Source of the DNA: SVFI01 sp045535935
GTDB lineage: Bacteria; Bacillota; Clostridia; Lachnospirales; Lachnospiraceae
Assembly: GCA_045535935.1 (NCBI GenBank)
Contig: JAZSMO010000002.1
Span: 1-51,829 of the forward strand
Length of the DNA: 51,829 nucleotides
Reading direction: 5' to 3'
The first letter of the stretch is position 1. Each line of letters opens with the position of its first letter. The translations under genes and the position numbers were made by a program. Of the stretch, positions 8,164 to 15,701 are shown one piece after another. The notes below the pieces were generated by a model. It saw only the letters and a program-made list of their open reading frames with translations. It did not search any database and was not told the origin of the DNA.

Positions 8164-9066
8164 ATGTTGAAAGATAAAAAGAAAACAATCATATATTTAA
8201 TCTGGGCATTTGTAATTGCATGGATTTTGCAGGTGATTGCCAGTGCGGCAGCAAATATTGTAGCAAACACAACGGGTATGACAAATTCGCTTGGTAACCT
8301 GATTTTCACGGGAGTGCTTGCTGTTTCCATGTATGCCCCGTTCTTTGCTGTTTTATTAGCAAAATACCCGCTCAAGGGCATGGGGTGGATTCCGAAGTTG
8401 AAAGGGAATATCGGTTGGATGGTTTTGGCTTGGCTCGGGCCGTTACTTTTTACCGTGCTTGGAGCGGTTGTATATTTTGTCATCTTTCCGGACCGGTTTG
8501 ATTTGACAGGGGCTTATTTTGCGATGGCGCTCGGAGAGGAAGGACTTGCACAGATTGAAGCTGAGGGACTTACCCTGCAGCAACTTTTGATCATTCAGAT
8601 TGTATCGGCTCCGCTTTATGCACCATTTATCAATATGTTTGCAGCCCTGGGTGAAGAGGTGGGCTGGCGCGGAATGCTGTATCCGCAGCTGAAAAGCTTT
8701 TTCGGAAAGACAAAAGGGCGTATCCTCGGCGGAGCTATCTGGGGCGCATGGCATTGGCCGGTGATGCTTCTTGCAGGATACGAATACGGAAAAGAGTATC
8801 CGGGGGCACCGATTTCCGGTTTAATAGCATTTTGTGTTTTTTGTGTTGTCGGCGGAACCCTTTTGGATGTATTATATGAGAAGACGAATTGTATCTGGGT
8901 GCCTTCTTTGGCGCACGGAGCAATTAACGGTACGGCTTCTTTGGCAATATATCTGACAAAACCGGAATACATAGATCAGATGATTCTTGGACCGGCTCCG
9001 ATTGGTATCATCGGTATGATACCGGCACTGATTGTTGCGGTGATTGTTTTGTGCAGGGATAAGTAA
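8164..9066 (+). CDS. CPBP family intramembrane glutamic protease
   Basis: This 300-residue polytopic membrane protein belongs to the CPBP (Abi/CAAX protease-like) family. The catalytic signature EEVGWRGMLYPQL (about residues 162-174), the WGAWHWP motif (about 194-200) and the SLAHGAINGT histidine motif (about 249-258) are all present, so the protease site looks intact. Family members process prenylated proteins, bacteriocin precursors or regulatory membrane proteins. It starts 3 nt after the MerR regulator, which makes the regulator a possible substrate or controller; that link is inference. Confidence 0.92.
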   Translation: MLKDKKKTIIYLIWAFVIAWILQVIASAAANIVANTTGMTNSLGNLIFTGVLAVSMYAPFFAVLLAKYPLKGMGWIPKLKGNIGWMVLAWLGPLLFTVLGAVVYFVIFPDRFDLTGAYFAMALGEEGLAQIEAEGLTLQQLLIIQIVSAPLYAPFINMFAALGEEVGWRGMLYPQLKSFFGKTKGRILGGAIWGAWHWPVMLLAGYEYGKEYPGAPISGLIAFCVFCVVGGTLLDVLYEKTNCIWVPSLAHGAINGTASLAIYLTKPEYIDQMILGPAPIGIIGMIPALIVAVIVLCRDK

Positions 9067-9093
9067 CTGGTGTAAAAGTCGGGAGGTATCACT

Positions 9094-9429
9094 ATGACAG
9101 AAGGAATCATAGCGTTTATCATTTGGATATTAGTCAGTCTCATTTTTGTCGGAATCGGCATCTACGATTTGCGGGCAGAGGAAGTGGTGGGCTTTTGGTC
9201 CAATGGAAAAAGACCTCCGGTGAGTGGAGAAAATTTGAAAGCATATAATAGGGCGGTCGGTATTTTGTGGATTGGTTTTGCGGTGGTTCTCATGTTGCTT
9301 GGGCTTCCGCTGTTAGCAGGGGACGACTCGCCTCTTATCGTGATCACATTGCTCGGAACGCTGGCAGAGGTAGTGGCGCTCATGGCAGTTTATGTGCTTG
9401 TGATTGAGAAGAAATATTGTAAAAAATAA
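9094..9429 (+). CDS. Small membrane protein, DUF3784-like
   Basis: This 111-residue protein has an N-terminal span (residues 4-23), a short conserved-looking loop (VVGFWSNGKRPPVSGENLKAYNRAVG) and two further spans. The loop pattern recalls small DUF3784-type proteins that sit beside MerR or ABC genes in Clostridia. A GGGAGG site lies at 9080-9085. It is probably co-transcribed with the CPBP protease, 27 nt upstream. The function is unknown. Confidence 0.82.
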   Translation: MTEGIIAFIIWILVSLIFVGIGIYDLRAEEVVGFWSNGKRPPVSGENLKAYNRAVGILWIGFAVVLMLLGLPLLAGDDSPLIVITLLGTLAEVVALMAVYVLVIEKKYCKK

Positions 9430-9492
9430 CGGACAGGCAGAAATCGACATAGTTTTTTTAAAGAAAGCATACTCTGTAAGGGAGGTGTTTTC

Positions 9493-9966
9493 ATGAAGAC
9501 AGATATAAAAAAGTTAGTCGTATGCATCGCCATTCCGTTATTGGTGGGAGGGGTTTCGGCTTTTTTGACGCAGGATGCGGTAAAAAGCTTTGCCGTGCTT
9601 GAAAAGCCGCCGTTAGCGCCGCCGGCGTGGTTGTTTCCGATTGTGTGGACGATTCTGTATACGCTGATGGGAATTTCGTCTTATCTGATTTCGGAAGCAA
9701 AAGCACCGGGAAAGGGAAAGGAAGATGCACTTGTAGTTTATTTCTATCAGCTCATTGTGAATTTTCTCTGGCCGATTTTTTTCTTTAATTTCGGCTGGTA
9801 TTTGTTCTCTTTTTTCTGGATCGTATTGCTTTGGATTCTGGTTTGGGACATGATAAAACAGTTTTTAAATCTAAACATAATTGCCGGATGGCTGAATGTT
9901 CCGTATATCGTATGGCTTACGGCAGCAGCTTACCTGAATTTCGGTATATGGTGGTTGAACCGATAA
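9493..9966 (+). CDS. tspO: TspO/MBR family tryptophan-rich sensory protein
   Basis: This 157-residue, five-span membrane protein is the bacterial homologue of the translocator protein, which binds and degrades porphyrins and modulates stress responses. The family blocks are clear: LEKPPLAPPAWLFPIVWTILY near residues 37-57, MGISSYL, and LIVNFLWPIFFFNFGWYLF in the third/fourth spans, then WLNVPYIVWLTAAAYLNFGIWWLN. A GGGAGGTG ribosome site precedes the ATG. It is the last gene before a terminator and closes the MerR-CPBP cluster. Confidence 0.93.
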   Translation: MKTDIKKLVVCIAIPLLVGGVSAFLTQDAVKSFAVLEKPPLAPPAWLFPIVWTILYTLMGISSYLISEAKAPGKGKEDALVVYFYQLIVNFLWPIFFFNFGWYLFSFFWIVLLWILVWDMIKQFLNLNIIAGWLNVPYIVWLTAAAYLNFGIWWLNR

Positions 9967-9980
9967 ATATGAGGATAAGG

Positions 9981-10015
9981 CCGCACAGGAGAGTTTCTCG
10001 TGTGCGGTATTTTTG
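9981..10015 (+). terminator. Intrinsic terminator after tspO
   Basis: CCGCACA (9981-9987) pairs with TGTGCGG (10001-10007), with GAG/CTC pairing inside, followed by TATTTTT. Confidence 0.85.
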
Positions 10016-10043
10016 TTAAATAAATCAGACAGGTAGAAAGGGT

Positions 10044-10070
10044 TATAAAAGTTACACATTAAGCCGATAT
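10044..10070 (+). promoter_or_regulatory. Candidate sigma-D/sigma-28 promoter
   Basis: GCCGATAT at 10063-10070 equals the Bacillus sigma-D -10 consensus. Upstream is TATAAAA (10044-10050): TAAA at 10046-10049 leaves 13 nt, TATA at 10044-10047 leaves the consensus 15. The -10 is excellent and the -35 imperfect. If real, the two following genes belong to the motility regulon. Confidence 0.45.
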
Positions 10071-10138
10071 AGATATTGATACACTATGTCTAAAGAGCGA
10101 AACGGATTTCGCAACAATTAATTCAAGGAGGAATGTAT

Positions 10139-10921
10139 ATGAGAAATGTATCAGAATCAGCGTACGGTATGTCCAAGTCTTACGGGGCAACTTATGCGCA
10201 GCAGGCACAGAATGTGTCACAGGAAAAAACAGCGGGAACGGAAAAACAAAGAAATTACGGTAAGACCATCGGAAAACCGGAGTTGTCGGAACAGGCGGCT
10301 AAATTGTATGATGAACTGAAAAACAAGTATTCCGATATGGATTTTACGCTTGTTTCAAGAGACATGATCGGGATGGCCAAGCAGATGGCACCGGGCATGG
10401 GGAATCCTAACAAGATGGTTGTGCTGATTGACGAGGACAAACTTGAGCGGATGGCAACCGATCCGAAATTCCGTCAGGAAATTGAAGGAAAGATTATGGC
10501 GGCAAGAAATCAGATGCCGCAGCTTACGCAGATGATGCAGAAAAACAGTGCGATTACGCAGGTGGGAATGCAGTTTACCAAGGACAACCGTGCGCAGTTT
10601 TTTGCGGTAGTAGACAAGTCGTTTCAGGATTTGAATGAACGCATTGCCGAAAAGCGTGCACAGAAAAAGGCAGATGCCAAGGCAGCAGCGAAGAAGGAAG
10701 CCAAGGCTGAGATGAAGGAAAAGCTGGACGAAAAGTTGGCGGAGAAACTCCACGGAGATGATGCTCCGCAAAAAACAGACGAGCGATATGAAGTTATTAC
10801 AGCAGATTCCATAGAGGAATTGATGCAGAAGGTCGACGATTATATGTTCCTGACGCGAAGCGATATGGTGATGACGGAGCAGGAGATGGCGGTCGGTCAG
10901 CATATTGATTTCAGGGGCTGA
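10139..10921 (+). CDS. DUF6033-like protein
   Basis: This 260-residue cytosolic protein has no signal peptide. The pattern KPELSEQAAKLYDELKNKYSDMDF near residue 45, followed by NPNKMVVLIDEDKLERMATDP, is what I remember of DUF6033 proteins of Lachnospiraceae; function unknown. Residues 165-210 are an Ala/Lys/Glu-rich helix (KADAKAAAKKEAKAEMKEKLDEK) that should form a coiled coil. The start at 10139 is chosen over the ATG at 10133 because the AAGGAGG (10125-10131) leaves only one base before the latter. It is followed after 17 nt by a second coiled-coil gene. A sigma-D-like promoter lies upstream. Confidence 0.82.
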   Translation: MRNVSESAYGMSKSYGATYAQQAQNVSQEKTAGTEKQRNYGKTIGKPELSEQAAKLYDELKNKYSDMDFTLVSRDMIGMAKQMAPGMGNPNKMVVLIDEDKLERMATDPKFRQEIEGKIMAARNQMPQLTQMMQKNSAITQVGMQFTKDNRAQFFAVVDKSFQDLNERIAEKRAQKKADAKAAAKKEAKAEMKEKLDEKLAEKLHGDDAPQKTDERYEVITADSIEELMQKVDDYMFLTRSDMVMTEQEMAVGQHIDFRG

Positions 10922-10938
10922 CGAAAAGGGGCGGTCTT

Positions 10939-11847
10939 ATGACAATAAACTTAAATGTAAGTACAAATATAAATACAAATGTGCAGCAGACGGGTGGCGG
11001 TTTTAATGTTGACGCCGGTGATGGGAAAACAAAGTCATTTTCGCTTGCACACAAGGCGAAAGACCCGATTGCAGAGCGGAAGGAGCAGGCCTTTGAGAAA
11101 GCGCGGAAAATTGTATCGGATGCCTTTGCGGGCGAACAGAAGATAGATGCCGAGCTTCAGGAACTGCGTGATCTTTCGGCCCGATTGACGCAGGAGAACA
11201 AAGAAAAACTGGATCAGATAAGTCAGAACAATACGGAGATGGCCGAGCTGAAGAAGACGTACGGTGTTGCGGAGGACAGCGAGCAGCAAAAGGATCTGGA
11301 GATTTTGATGAAGAAAAATGATTCACTGTATGATCCTTCTGTGCGTTTGACTGAGGAAGAGCAAAAGCGCTATCAGGAAATTTTGGCGCAGGGACCGACG
11401 GAGTATCAATCCCGCATGATGGAACGCTATGAAGAGAGTAGCCGTTTGCAACGGGAGGCGGAAGAAAATCTGATGGCGATTCAGGCCAATGGTTCTGCCA
11501 TCCGATTCATCAACGGGGAGCGTCTGAAGACAAATCCGATCGGAGATGCCGAGAAGGCGGCCGAAAAGGTTTTGGAGGCTGAGAGTGAGGCGCTCAAAGG
11601 AGCATTGGTCGGTGACGCCCTTGACCATGTGCAGGAGGAACTTTCCGAAAAAGTCGAGGAGGCGGAAAAGCAGGCGGAGCAGAAAGCCGAAGTCAAGGAA
11701 CGGACTGAGAAGGTGCAGGAGCCGGCCACGCCGGAGGATATTGCGCTGGTGCAGCAACAGATACAGGCAGAAATTGACAAGGTGCTGGAGGAACTCAAGC
11801 TGCTTACAGAAGATCTGAAAGGAAATGCCATCGACAAAATATTATAG
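10939..11847 (+). CDS. Uncharacterised coiled-coil protein
   Basis: This 302-residue protein has an N-terminal Asn/Thr-rich stretch (INLNVSTNINTNVQQTGGG) and then long heptad-like, Glu/Lys/Gln-rich helices at about residues 45-100 and 150-295 (EEAEKQAEQKAEVKERTEKVQE). No enzyme motif, signal peptide or membrane span is seen. It is probably co-transcribed with the DUF6033-like gene. The pairing suggests a filamentous or scaffold complex, but no family is recognised. Confidence 0.8.
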   Translation: MTINLNVSTNINTNVQQTGGGFNVDAGDGKTKSFSLAHKAKDPIAERKEQAFEKARKIVSDAFAGEQKIDAELQELRDLSARLTQENKEKLDQISQNNTEMAELKKTYGVAEDSEQQKDLEILMKKNDSLYDPSVRLTEEEQKRYQEILAQGPTEYQSRMMERYEESSRLQREAEENLMAIQANGSAIRFINGERLKTNPIGDAEKAAEKVLEAESEALKGALVGDALDHVQEELSEKVEEAEKQAEQKAEVKERTEKVQEPATPEDIALVQQQIQAEIDKVLEELKLLTEDLKGNAIDKIL

Positions 11848-11886
11848 CCTGTAGGCTTTGTAAGGCGGCAGAAGGAAGGGAAACAC

Positions 11887-12525
11887 ATGAAAACAATTTT
11901 GTGTTACGGAGATTCCAATACATATGGATTTGATCCGGTAAGCGGTCTTCGCTATCCGAAAACGGTCCGCTGGACCGGAAGATTGCAGACGCTTCTCGGA
12001 GAGGAGTATCTTGTGATAGAAGAAGGGTGCAACGGAAGAACGACAGTTTTTGAAGATCCGGTGGAGGGCTGGAAAAGAGGTTTGGACTATTTGAAGCCAT
12101 GTCTCAATACACACAAACCGGTGGATATGGTAATCCTGATGCTGGGAACCAATGACTTGAAAGAATTGTTTGGCGCAGATGCACAGATGGTTGCGCAGGG
12201 AGCGGAGACACTGGTTGAAACCATTCAGACTTTTACGGCGGAAAAGCAGGGATATGTACCTGAGGTAATCCTTGTATCACCACCGTTGATAGGTGAAGGT
12301 GTCTGCGACTCTGCATTTTGTCATTCTTTTGGTATGCGTGCGGTCACGGAATCCCGAAAGTTAGCGCAGTATTACTGCGAGGTGGCGAAGAGGAAGAACT
12401 GCTTTTTCTTGGATGCAGCGGAATATATTGAACCGTCACAGGAAGACTGCGTACATCTCGGACCGGAAGGACACGCTGTTTTAGCACAGAGGCTGAAGGA
12501 AGTTGTCGTATCTGTTTGTAGGTAA
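11887..12525 (+). CDS. SGNH/GDSL-type esterase or arylesterase
   Basis: This 212-residue SGNH hydrolase shows all four family blocks: GDSNTYG (block I, Ser10), GCNGRTT (block II Gly), LGTND (block III Asn, about residue 100) and the EDCVHLGPEGH block V Asp-His dyad near residues 187-197. There is no signal peptide, so it acts on an intracellular ester or acyl substrate. The start follows a GGAAGGGAAA site. A strong terminator follows. The substrate is unknown. Confidence 0.91.
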   Translation: MKTILCYGDSNTYGFDPVSGLRYPKTVRWTGRLQTLLGEEYLVIEEGCNGRTTVFEDPVEGWKRGLDYLKPCLNTHKPVDMVILMLGTNDLKELFGADAQMVAQGAETLVETIQTFTAEKQGYVPEVILVSPPLIGEGVCDSAFCHSFGMRAVTESRKLAQYYCEVAKRKNCFFLDAAEYIEPSQEDCVHLGPEGHAVLAQRLKEVVVSVCR

Positions 12526-12543
12526 ATGCGAGGAAATAATAGG

Positions 12544-12580
12544 CAGCTCTGCCATAAAAAGCAGAGCTGTTTTTCTTTTC
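12544..12580 (+). terminator. Intrinsic terminator after the SGNH hydrolase
   Basis: A perfect 9-bp stem CAGCTCTGC (12544-12552) / GCAGAGCTG (12561-12569) is followed by TTTTTCTTTTC. Confidence 0.93.
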
Positions 12581-12639
12581 ATTGCTACGCAAAAGATGTA
12601 TAATAAATATATCCTGAGAAACGGATGGGAGGAGTCCTT

Positions 12640-13644
12640 ATGGCAGAGAGTAAAGTGCTTTCGGCAGAAGAGATGCTGGAGAAGATTTTTGGGTATATGA
12701 ATATGCTGGCAGATGAGAAGGATTTTGCATCAACGATACATATCCTTACGGAGATGGGACGTACCATTGTCAATGCCGACAGGGCCTCTTTTTGGGTATG
12801 GGATCGCAGAAACAAGCAACATTTTACGATTGTGGCATTGGATAACGGTATGATTACGGTTCCGGAGGGGAAAGGAATTGTCGGAGCCTCCATTATGAAA
12901 AATGAGACGATACTGATCAATGATACTTCGCGGGATTACCGGTTTCACGGAGATGTGGACAAGGATACCGGCTATGTGACCAGATCCATTCTCTGTATGC
13001 CGGTGACCGACTCTGGCGGGGCAGTAATCGGAGCGTATCAGGCAATCAACAAATTGGACGAGAATGGTATGTACGGAGCGTTTTCGGAAACGGACAAGAA
13101 GCGGCTGGCGCTTGCTGCAATTTATTGCGGAAAAATGCTGGAATCCCACCTTCTTTACAATGAAAGTCAGATGGATCCGGTGACAAAGCTTCGCAACAGG
13201 AAAGGCTTTTACGATTACTATAACAAGCGTATTCTTCCGTATCTCTATACCGAAAAAGTGGCAGCTGTCATGGGAGATATCGATTTTTTCAGTGTGGTCA
13301 ACCGAATACATGGGAAGAGCGGCGGCGACGTTGTCCTGAAAGAAATCGCAGATCTGATTGTATATAATATCCAATTAAACGATGAAGTTATCCGATGGGA
13401 AAATGATCGTTTTCTCATACTTTTACCGGGCAAAGGTGTGGCAGAGGCCGCCGATTTCGCAGAGAAGCTACGCAATTCAGTGGAAGCAACTCGTTTTGCC
13501 TACGGAGAACATGAACTGCATGTGACGATGTCCTTTGGAATCAGTGAGCTTTTGTTCAAAAATTCTTCCGATGAAAACATAGAGTTAGTCGTGAGCAAAT
13601 TACAACAAGCGAAGGATTTGGGAAGAAATCGGGTAGAAAGTTAG
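12640..13644 (+). CDS. GAF domain protein with degenerate GGDEF domain
   Basis: This 334-residue cytosolic protein has a GAF sensor domain at about residues 28-172 (NADRASFWVWDRRNKQHF, VPEGKGIVGA, ILCMPV) and a GGDEF-fold domain at about 178-330. The GGDEF domain keeps DPVTKLRNRKGFYDYY and the first metal Asp (D213 in GDIDFF). The signature itself reads W-E-N-D-R-F (253-258), with the Gly pair and the Glu lost, so diguanylate cyclase activity is unlikely. It may bind GTP or c-di-GMP or be purely structural. The start at 12640 is set by GGGAGGAG at 12627-12634; the ATG at 12625 has no site. Confidence 0.88.
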   Translation: MAESKVLSAEEMLEKIFGYMNMLADEKDFASTIHILTEMGRTIVNADRASFWVWDRRNKQHFTIVALDNGMITVPEGKGIVGASIMKNETILINDTSRDYRFHGDVDKDTGYVTRSILCMPVTDSGGAVIGAYQAINKLDENGMYGAFSETDKKRLALAAIYCGKMLESHLLYNESQMDPVTKLRNRKGFYDYYNKRILPYLYTEKVAAVMGDIDFFSVVNRIHGKSGGDVVLKEIADLIVYNIQLNDEVIRWENDRFLILLPGKGVAEAADFAEKLRNSVEATRFAYGEHELHVTMSFGISELLFKNSSDENIELVVSKLQQAKDLGRNRVES

Positions 13645-13688
13645 TTTGGGATATTTAAAATAAAATAATTTTAGGAGGAGAAATATAG

Positions 13689-14018
13689 ATGATTATCGAA
13701 TTTGCAAAAATGGAAGAAAAAGCGTTGCCTAATTTTAAGGGCGGCGAAAAACAGTATGATGTCAAAATGTTTATAGAAGGTAACCACAAAATTATGCAGG
13801 GAAGATTGATTCCGGGAGCATCCATCGGTCTTCATACGCATGAAACAGACTGTGAAGTAATCTTCCTTACAGAGGGAAAAGGGAAAGTGATTGACGATGG
13901 GCAGGAACATGCAGTGAATGCAGGGATGGCACTGTTTTGTCCGAAGGATCATTCCCACACACTGATCAATGACAGTGACAGTGATCTTTGTTTCTATGCA
14001 GCTGTAATCGAGCAGTAG
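13689..14018 (+). CDS. Small single-domain cupin
   Basis: This 109-residue cupin keeps the first metal motif as IGLHTHETDCEVIFLTEGKG (about residues 42-61) and the second as CPKDHSHTLIN (about 86-96), so metal binding is likely. Its reaction or ligand is not readable. It starts 11 nt after a GGAGGAG. The GNAT gene follows after 8 nt, suggesting a two-gene unit. Confidence 0.88.
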   Translation: MIIEFAKMEEKALPNFKGGEKQYDVKMFIEGNHKIMQGRLIPGASIGLHTHETDCEVIFLTEGKGKVIDDGQEHAVNAGMALFCPKDHSHTLINDSDSDLCFYAAVIEQ

Positions 14019-14026
14019 GTGAAACG

Positions 14027-14524
14027 ATGAGGGCAGAAGTGACGAAAGAGATGTTTGTTTTGGCAGGACCAAAGGATGCGCAGGAGATATTAGAATTTTA
14101 CCGCACATTCATCGGACAGAATGGCTGTACATGGAGTATGGATTACCCTGCAATGGAGCATGTGCAGATGGATATCGGGAAGGAAAATTTGTTTCTTGTC
14201 AGAGACGAAAAAGGGATTGTTGCGACGATTTCCATCGATTCGGATGAGCAGGTGGATGTGCTTTCCAACTGGACAGAAGCCAACACGAAAGAGGCTGCCA
14301 GACTCGGGGTCAGGACCGATATGCAAAGCCGGGGAATTGCAAGAAAGATGCTTCTTTGGCTGATGGATGTGCTGAAAGAAAGAGGATATGACGGGATACA
14401 TTTTCTTGTCAGCCCGGATAATCCGGCGGCACTTGCCAGTTATCAAAAGCTTAATTTTGAAAACAAGGGAGAAGTATTACTGTACGATCATAACTGGTAT
14501 TGCTACGAAAAAATATGGAACTAA
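14027..14524 (+). CDS. GNAT family N-acetyltransferase
   Basis: This 165-residue GNAT has the acetyl-CoA pyrophosphate loop RTDMQSRGIARKML (about residues 96-109) and the C-terminal NPAALASYQKLNFENKGE. The start at 14027 follows TAGGTG; an upstream in-frame start at 13988 would overlap the cupin. The acceptor is unknown. A near-perfect bidirectional terminator separates it from the convergent AraC gene. Confidence 0.88.
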   Translation: MRAEVTKEMFVLAGPKDAQEILEFYRTFIGQNGCTWSMDYPAMEHVQMDIGKENLFLVRDEKGIVATISIDSDEQVDVLSNWTEANTKEAARLGVRTDMQSRGIARKMLLWLMDVLKERGYDGIHFLVSPDNPAALASYQKLNFENKGEVLLYDHNWYCYEKIWN

Positions 14525-14530
14525 GTCAAG

Positions 14531-14563
14531 AAAAGAAGACCGGATTTGATCCGGTCTTCTTTT
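14531..14563. terminator. Bidirectional terminator between GNAT and AraC genes
   Basis: A 14-bp perfect stem (14531-14544 with 14550-14563) closes a 5-nt loop and has A-rich and T-rich outer ends, so it can serve both converging genes. Confidence 0.93.
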
Positions 14564-14585
14564 TATGGCCTGTCGCCTATGTGTT

Positions 14586-15584
14586 TTACAGAAATTCACT
14601 GAGGAACATAGCATTGTTCGGATGTATGTGTCCTTCCAGGAGCTGCGAGATATTTTGCGGAGTAACTGCAGCTTTCTTGCGGAAATCGGAAGGGGTAGAA
14701 TCCATATATTTTTTAAACATTTTATTGAAATAGCTACTGGAATTAAATCCGGTTTTAGCGGCTATATCCGAAACGGAGTCGTTGGTAAGCATAAATAAGC
14801 GAACAGAAGAGTATATTCTGTATTTGGTTAAATATTCGAACGGAGTTGTTTGGAGGCAACGCTTGAAACAGCGGCAGCATTCGCTTTTGCTGATGTGCAT
14901 GGAGCGTGCAATGTCCTGTAGAGTAATCGGTTCTGCATAATGAGAGGAGATATATGTCAGAGCCTGTTTGATCCGCTCCTCATCGTGAACAACATAGTTA
15001 TCATTCTGGGTAGGGGAGAGCTCGACACGACTCTTTACTTCGGTTAATACATGGAGCCAAGCTTCGATCAGAAGACTTTTTGTCATGAGCTCGTATCCAT
15101 ATGGCTTGCTATAGTTCACGTCGATTGTTTTTTTCAGCGTATCAAAAAGTTGTCCGGTTTTTTCATCAGAATGATCAATCAATATATATGGCAAATGGAT
15201 ATTATGGGTGACCGGAATCAGGTAATTGATAGCCAGGGAACGGTTCTGCCGTCCGGTAATATAGGATGGATGAAAGACTACACAATGGTAAATACATTCC
15301 TCGTTTTCAAAGGTTTTCGTACGATGCAGGACATTGGCATTTAAAATCATGCCCTGTCCCGCCGAGAGTACATGGCATGTGTCACCGACAAAAAAGAGTG
15401 CCTTGCCCTTTTCGACGATAATATATTCGATTTCTTCGTGCCAGTGCCAGTGGACAAGCTCGAGATGAGTCTGGGCAGAGTCTACATAGTAAAAAGCAAT
15501 GGGATAGTCAATATTTCCGTGCTGCTTCAGTTCATAAAGATCCTCACGCACATTTATAGATAAATTTTGGTCTTCAGTAATCAT
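14586..15584 (-). CDS. AraC-family transcriptional regulator with cupin sensor
   Basis: This 332-residue regulator has an N-terminal cupin-type effector domain containing LVHWHWHEEIEYIIVEKG and GQGMILNANVLHRT (residues about 38-90). A C-terminal two-helix AraC domain follows, from about residue 212 (YISSHYAEPITLQDIARSMH, then SVSDIAAKTGFNSSSYFNKM). This layout is typical of regulators of sugar or glycoside uptake. No sugar genes are adjacent and the target may be distant. The start at 15584 lacks a close ribosome site, so it is less certain than the rest. Confidence 0.92.
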   Translation of the reverse strand: MITEDQNLSINVREDLYELKQHGNIDYPIAFYYVDSAQTHLELVHWHWHEEIEYIIVEKGKALFFVGDTCHVLSAGQGMILNANVLHRTKTFENEECIYHCVVFHPSYITGRQNRSLAINYLIPVTHNIHLPYILIDHSDEKTGQLFDTLKKTIDVNYSKPYGYELMTKSLLIEAWLHVLTEVKSRVELSPTQNDNYVVHDEERIKQALTYISSHYAEPITLQDIARSMHISKSECCRCFKRCLQTTPFEYLTKYRIYSSVRLFMLTNDSVSDIAAKTGFNSSSYFNKMFKKYMDSTPSDFRKKAAVTPQNISQLLEGHIHPNNAMFLSEFL

Positions 15585-15701
15585 AGGGTAACAAATGCAA
15601 TCTGCACATTTCCTTTCATTTGTATTTGTGTATGGTTATCGTACCATAAAATCTAAGTTTTTTGAATAAGATAGTTACAATAGTTTTTATGAGGTGTTAG
15701 G

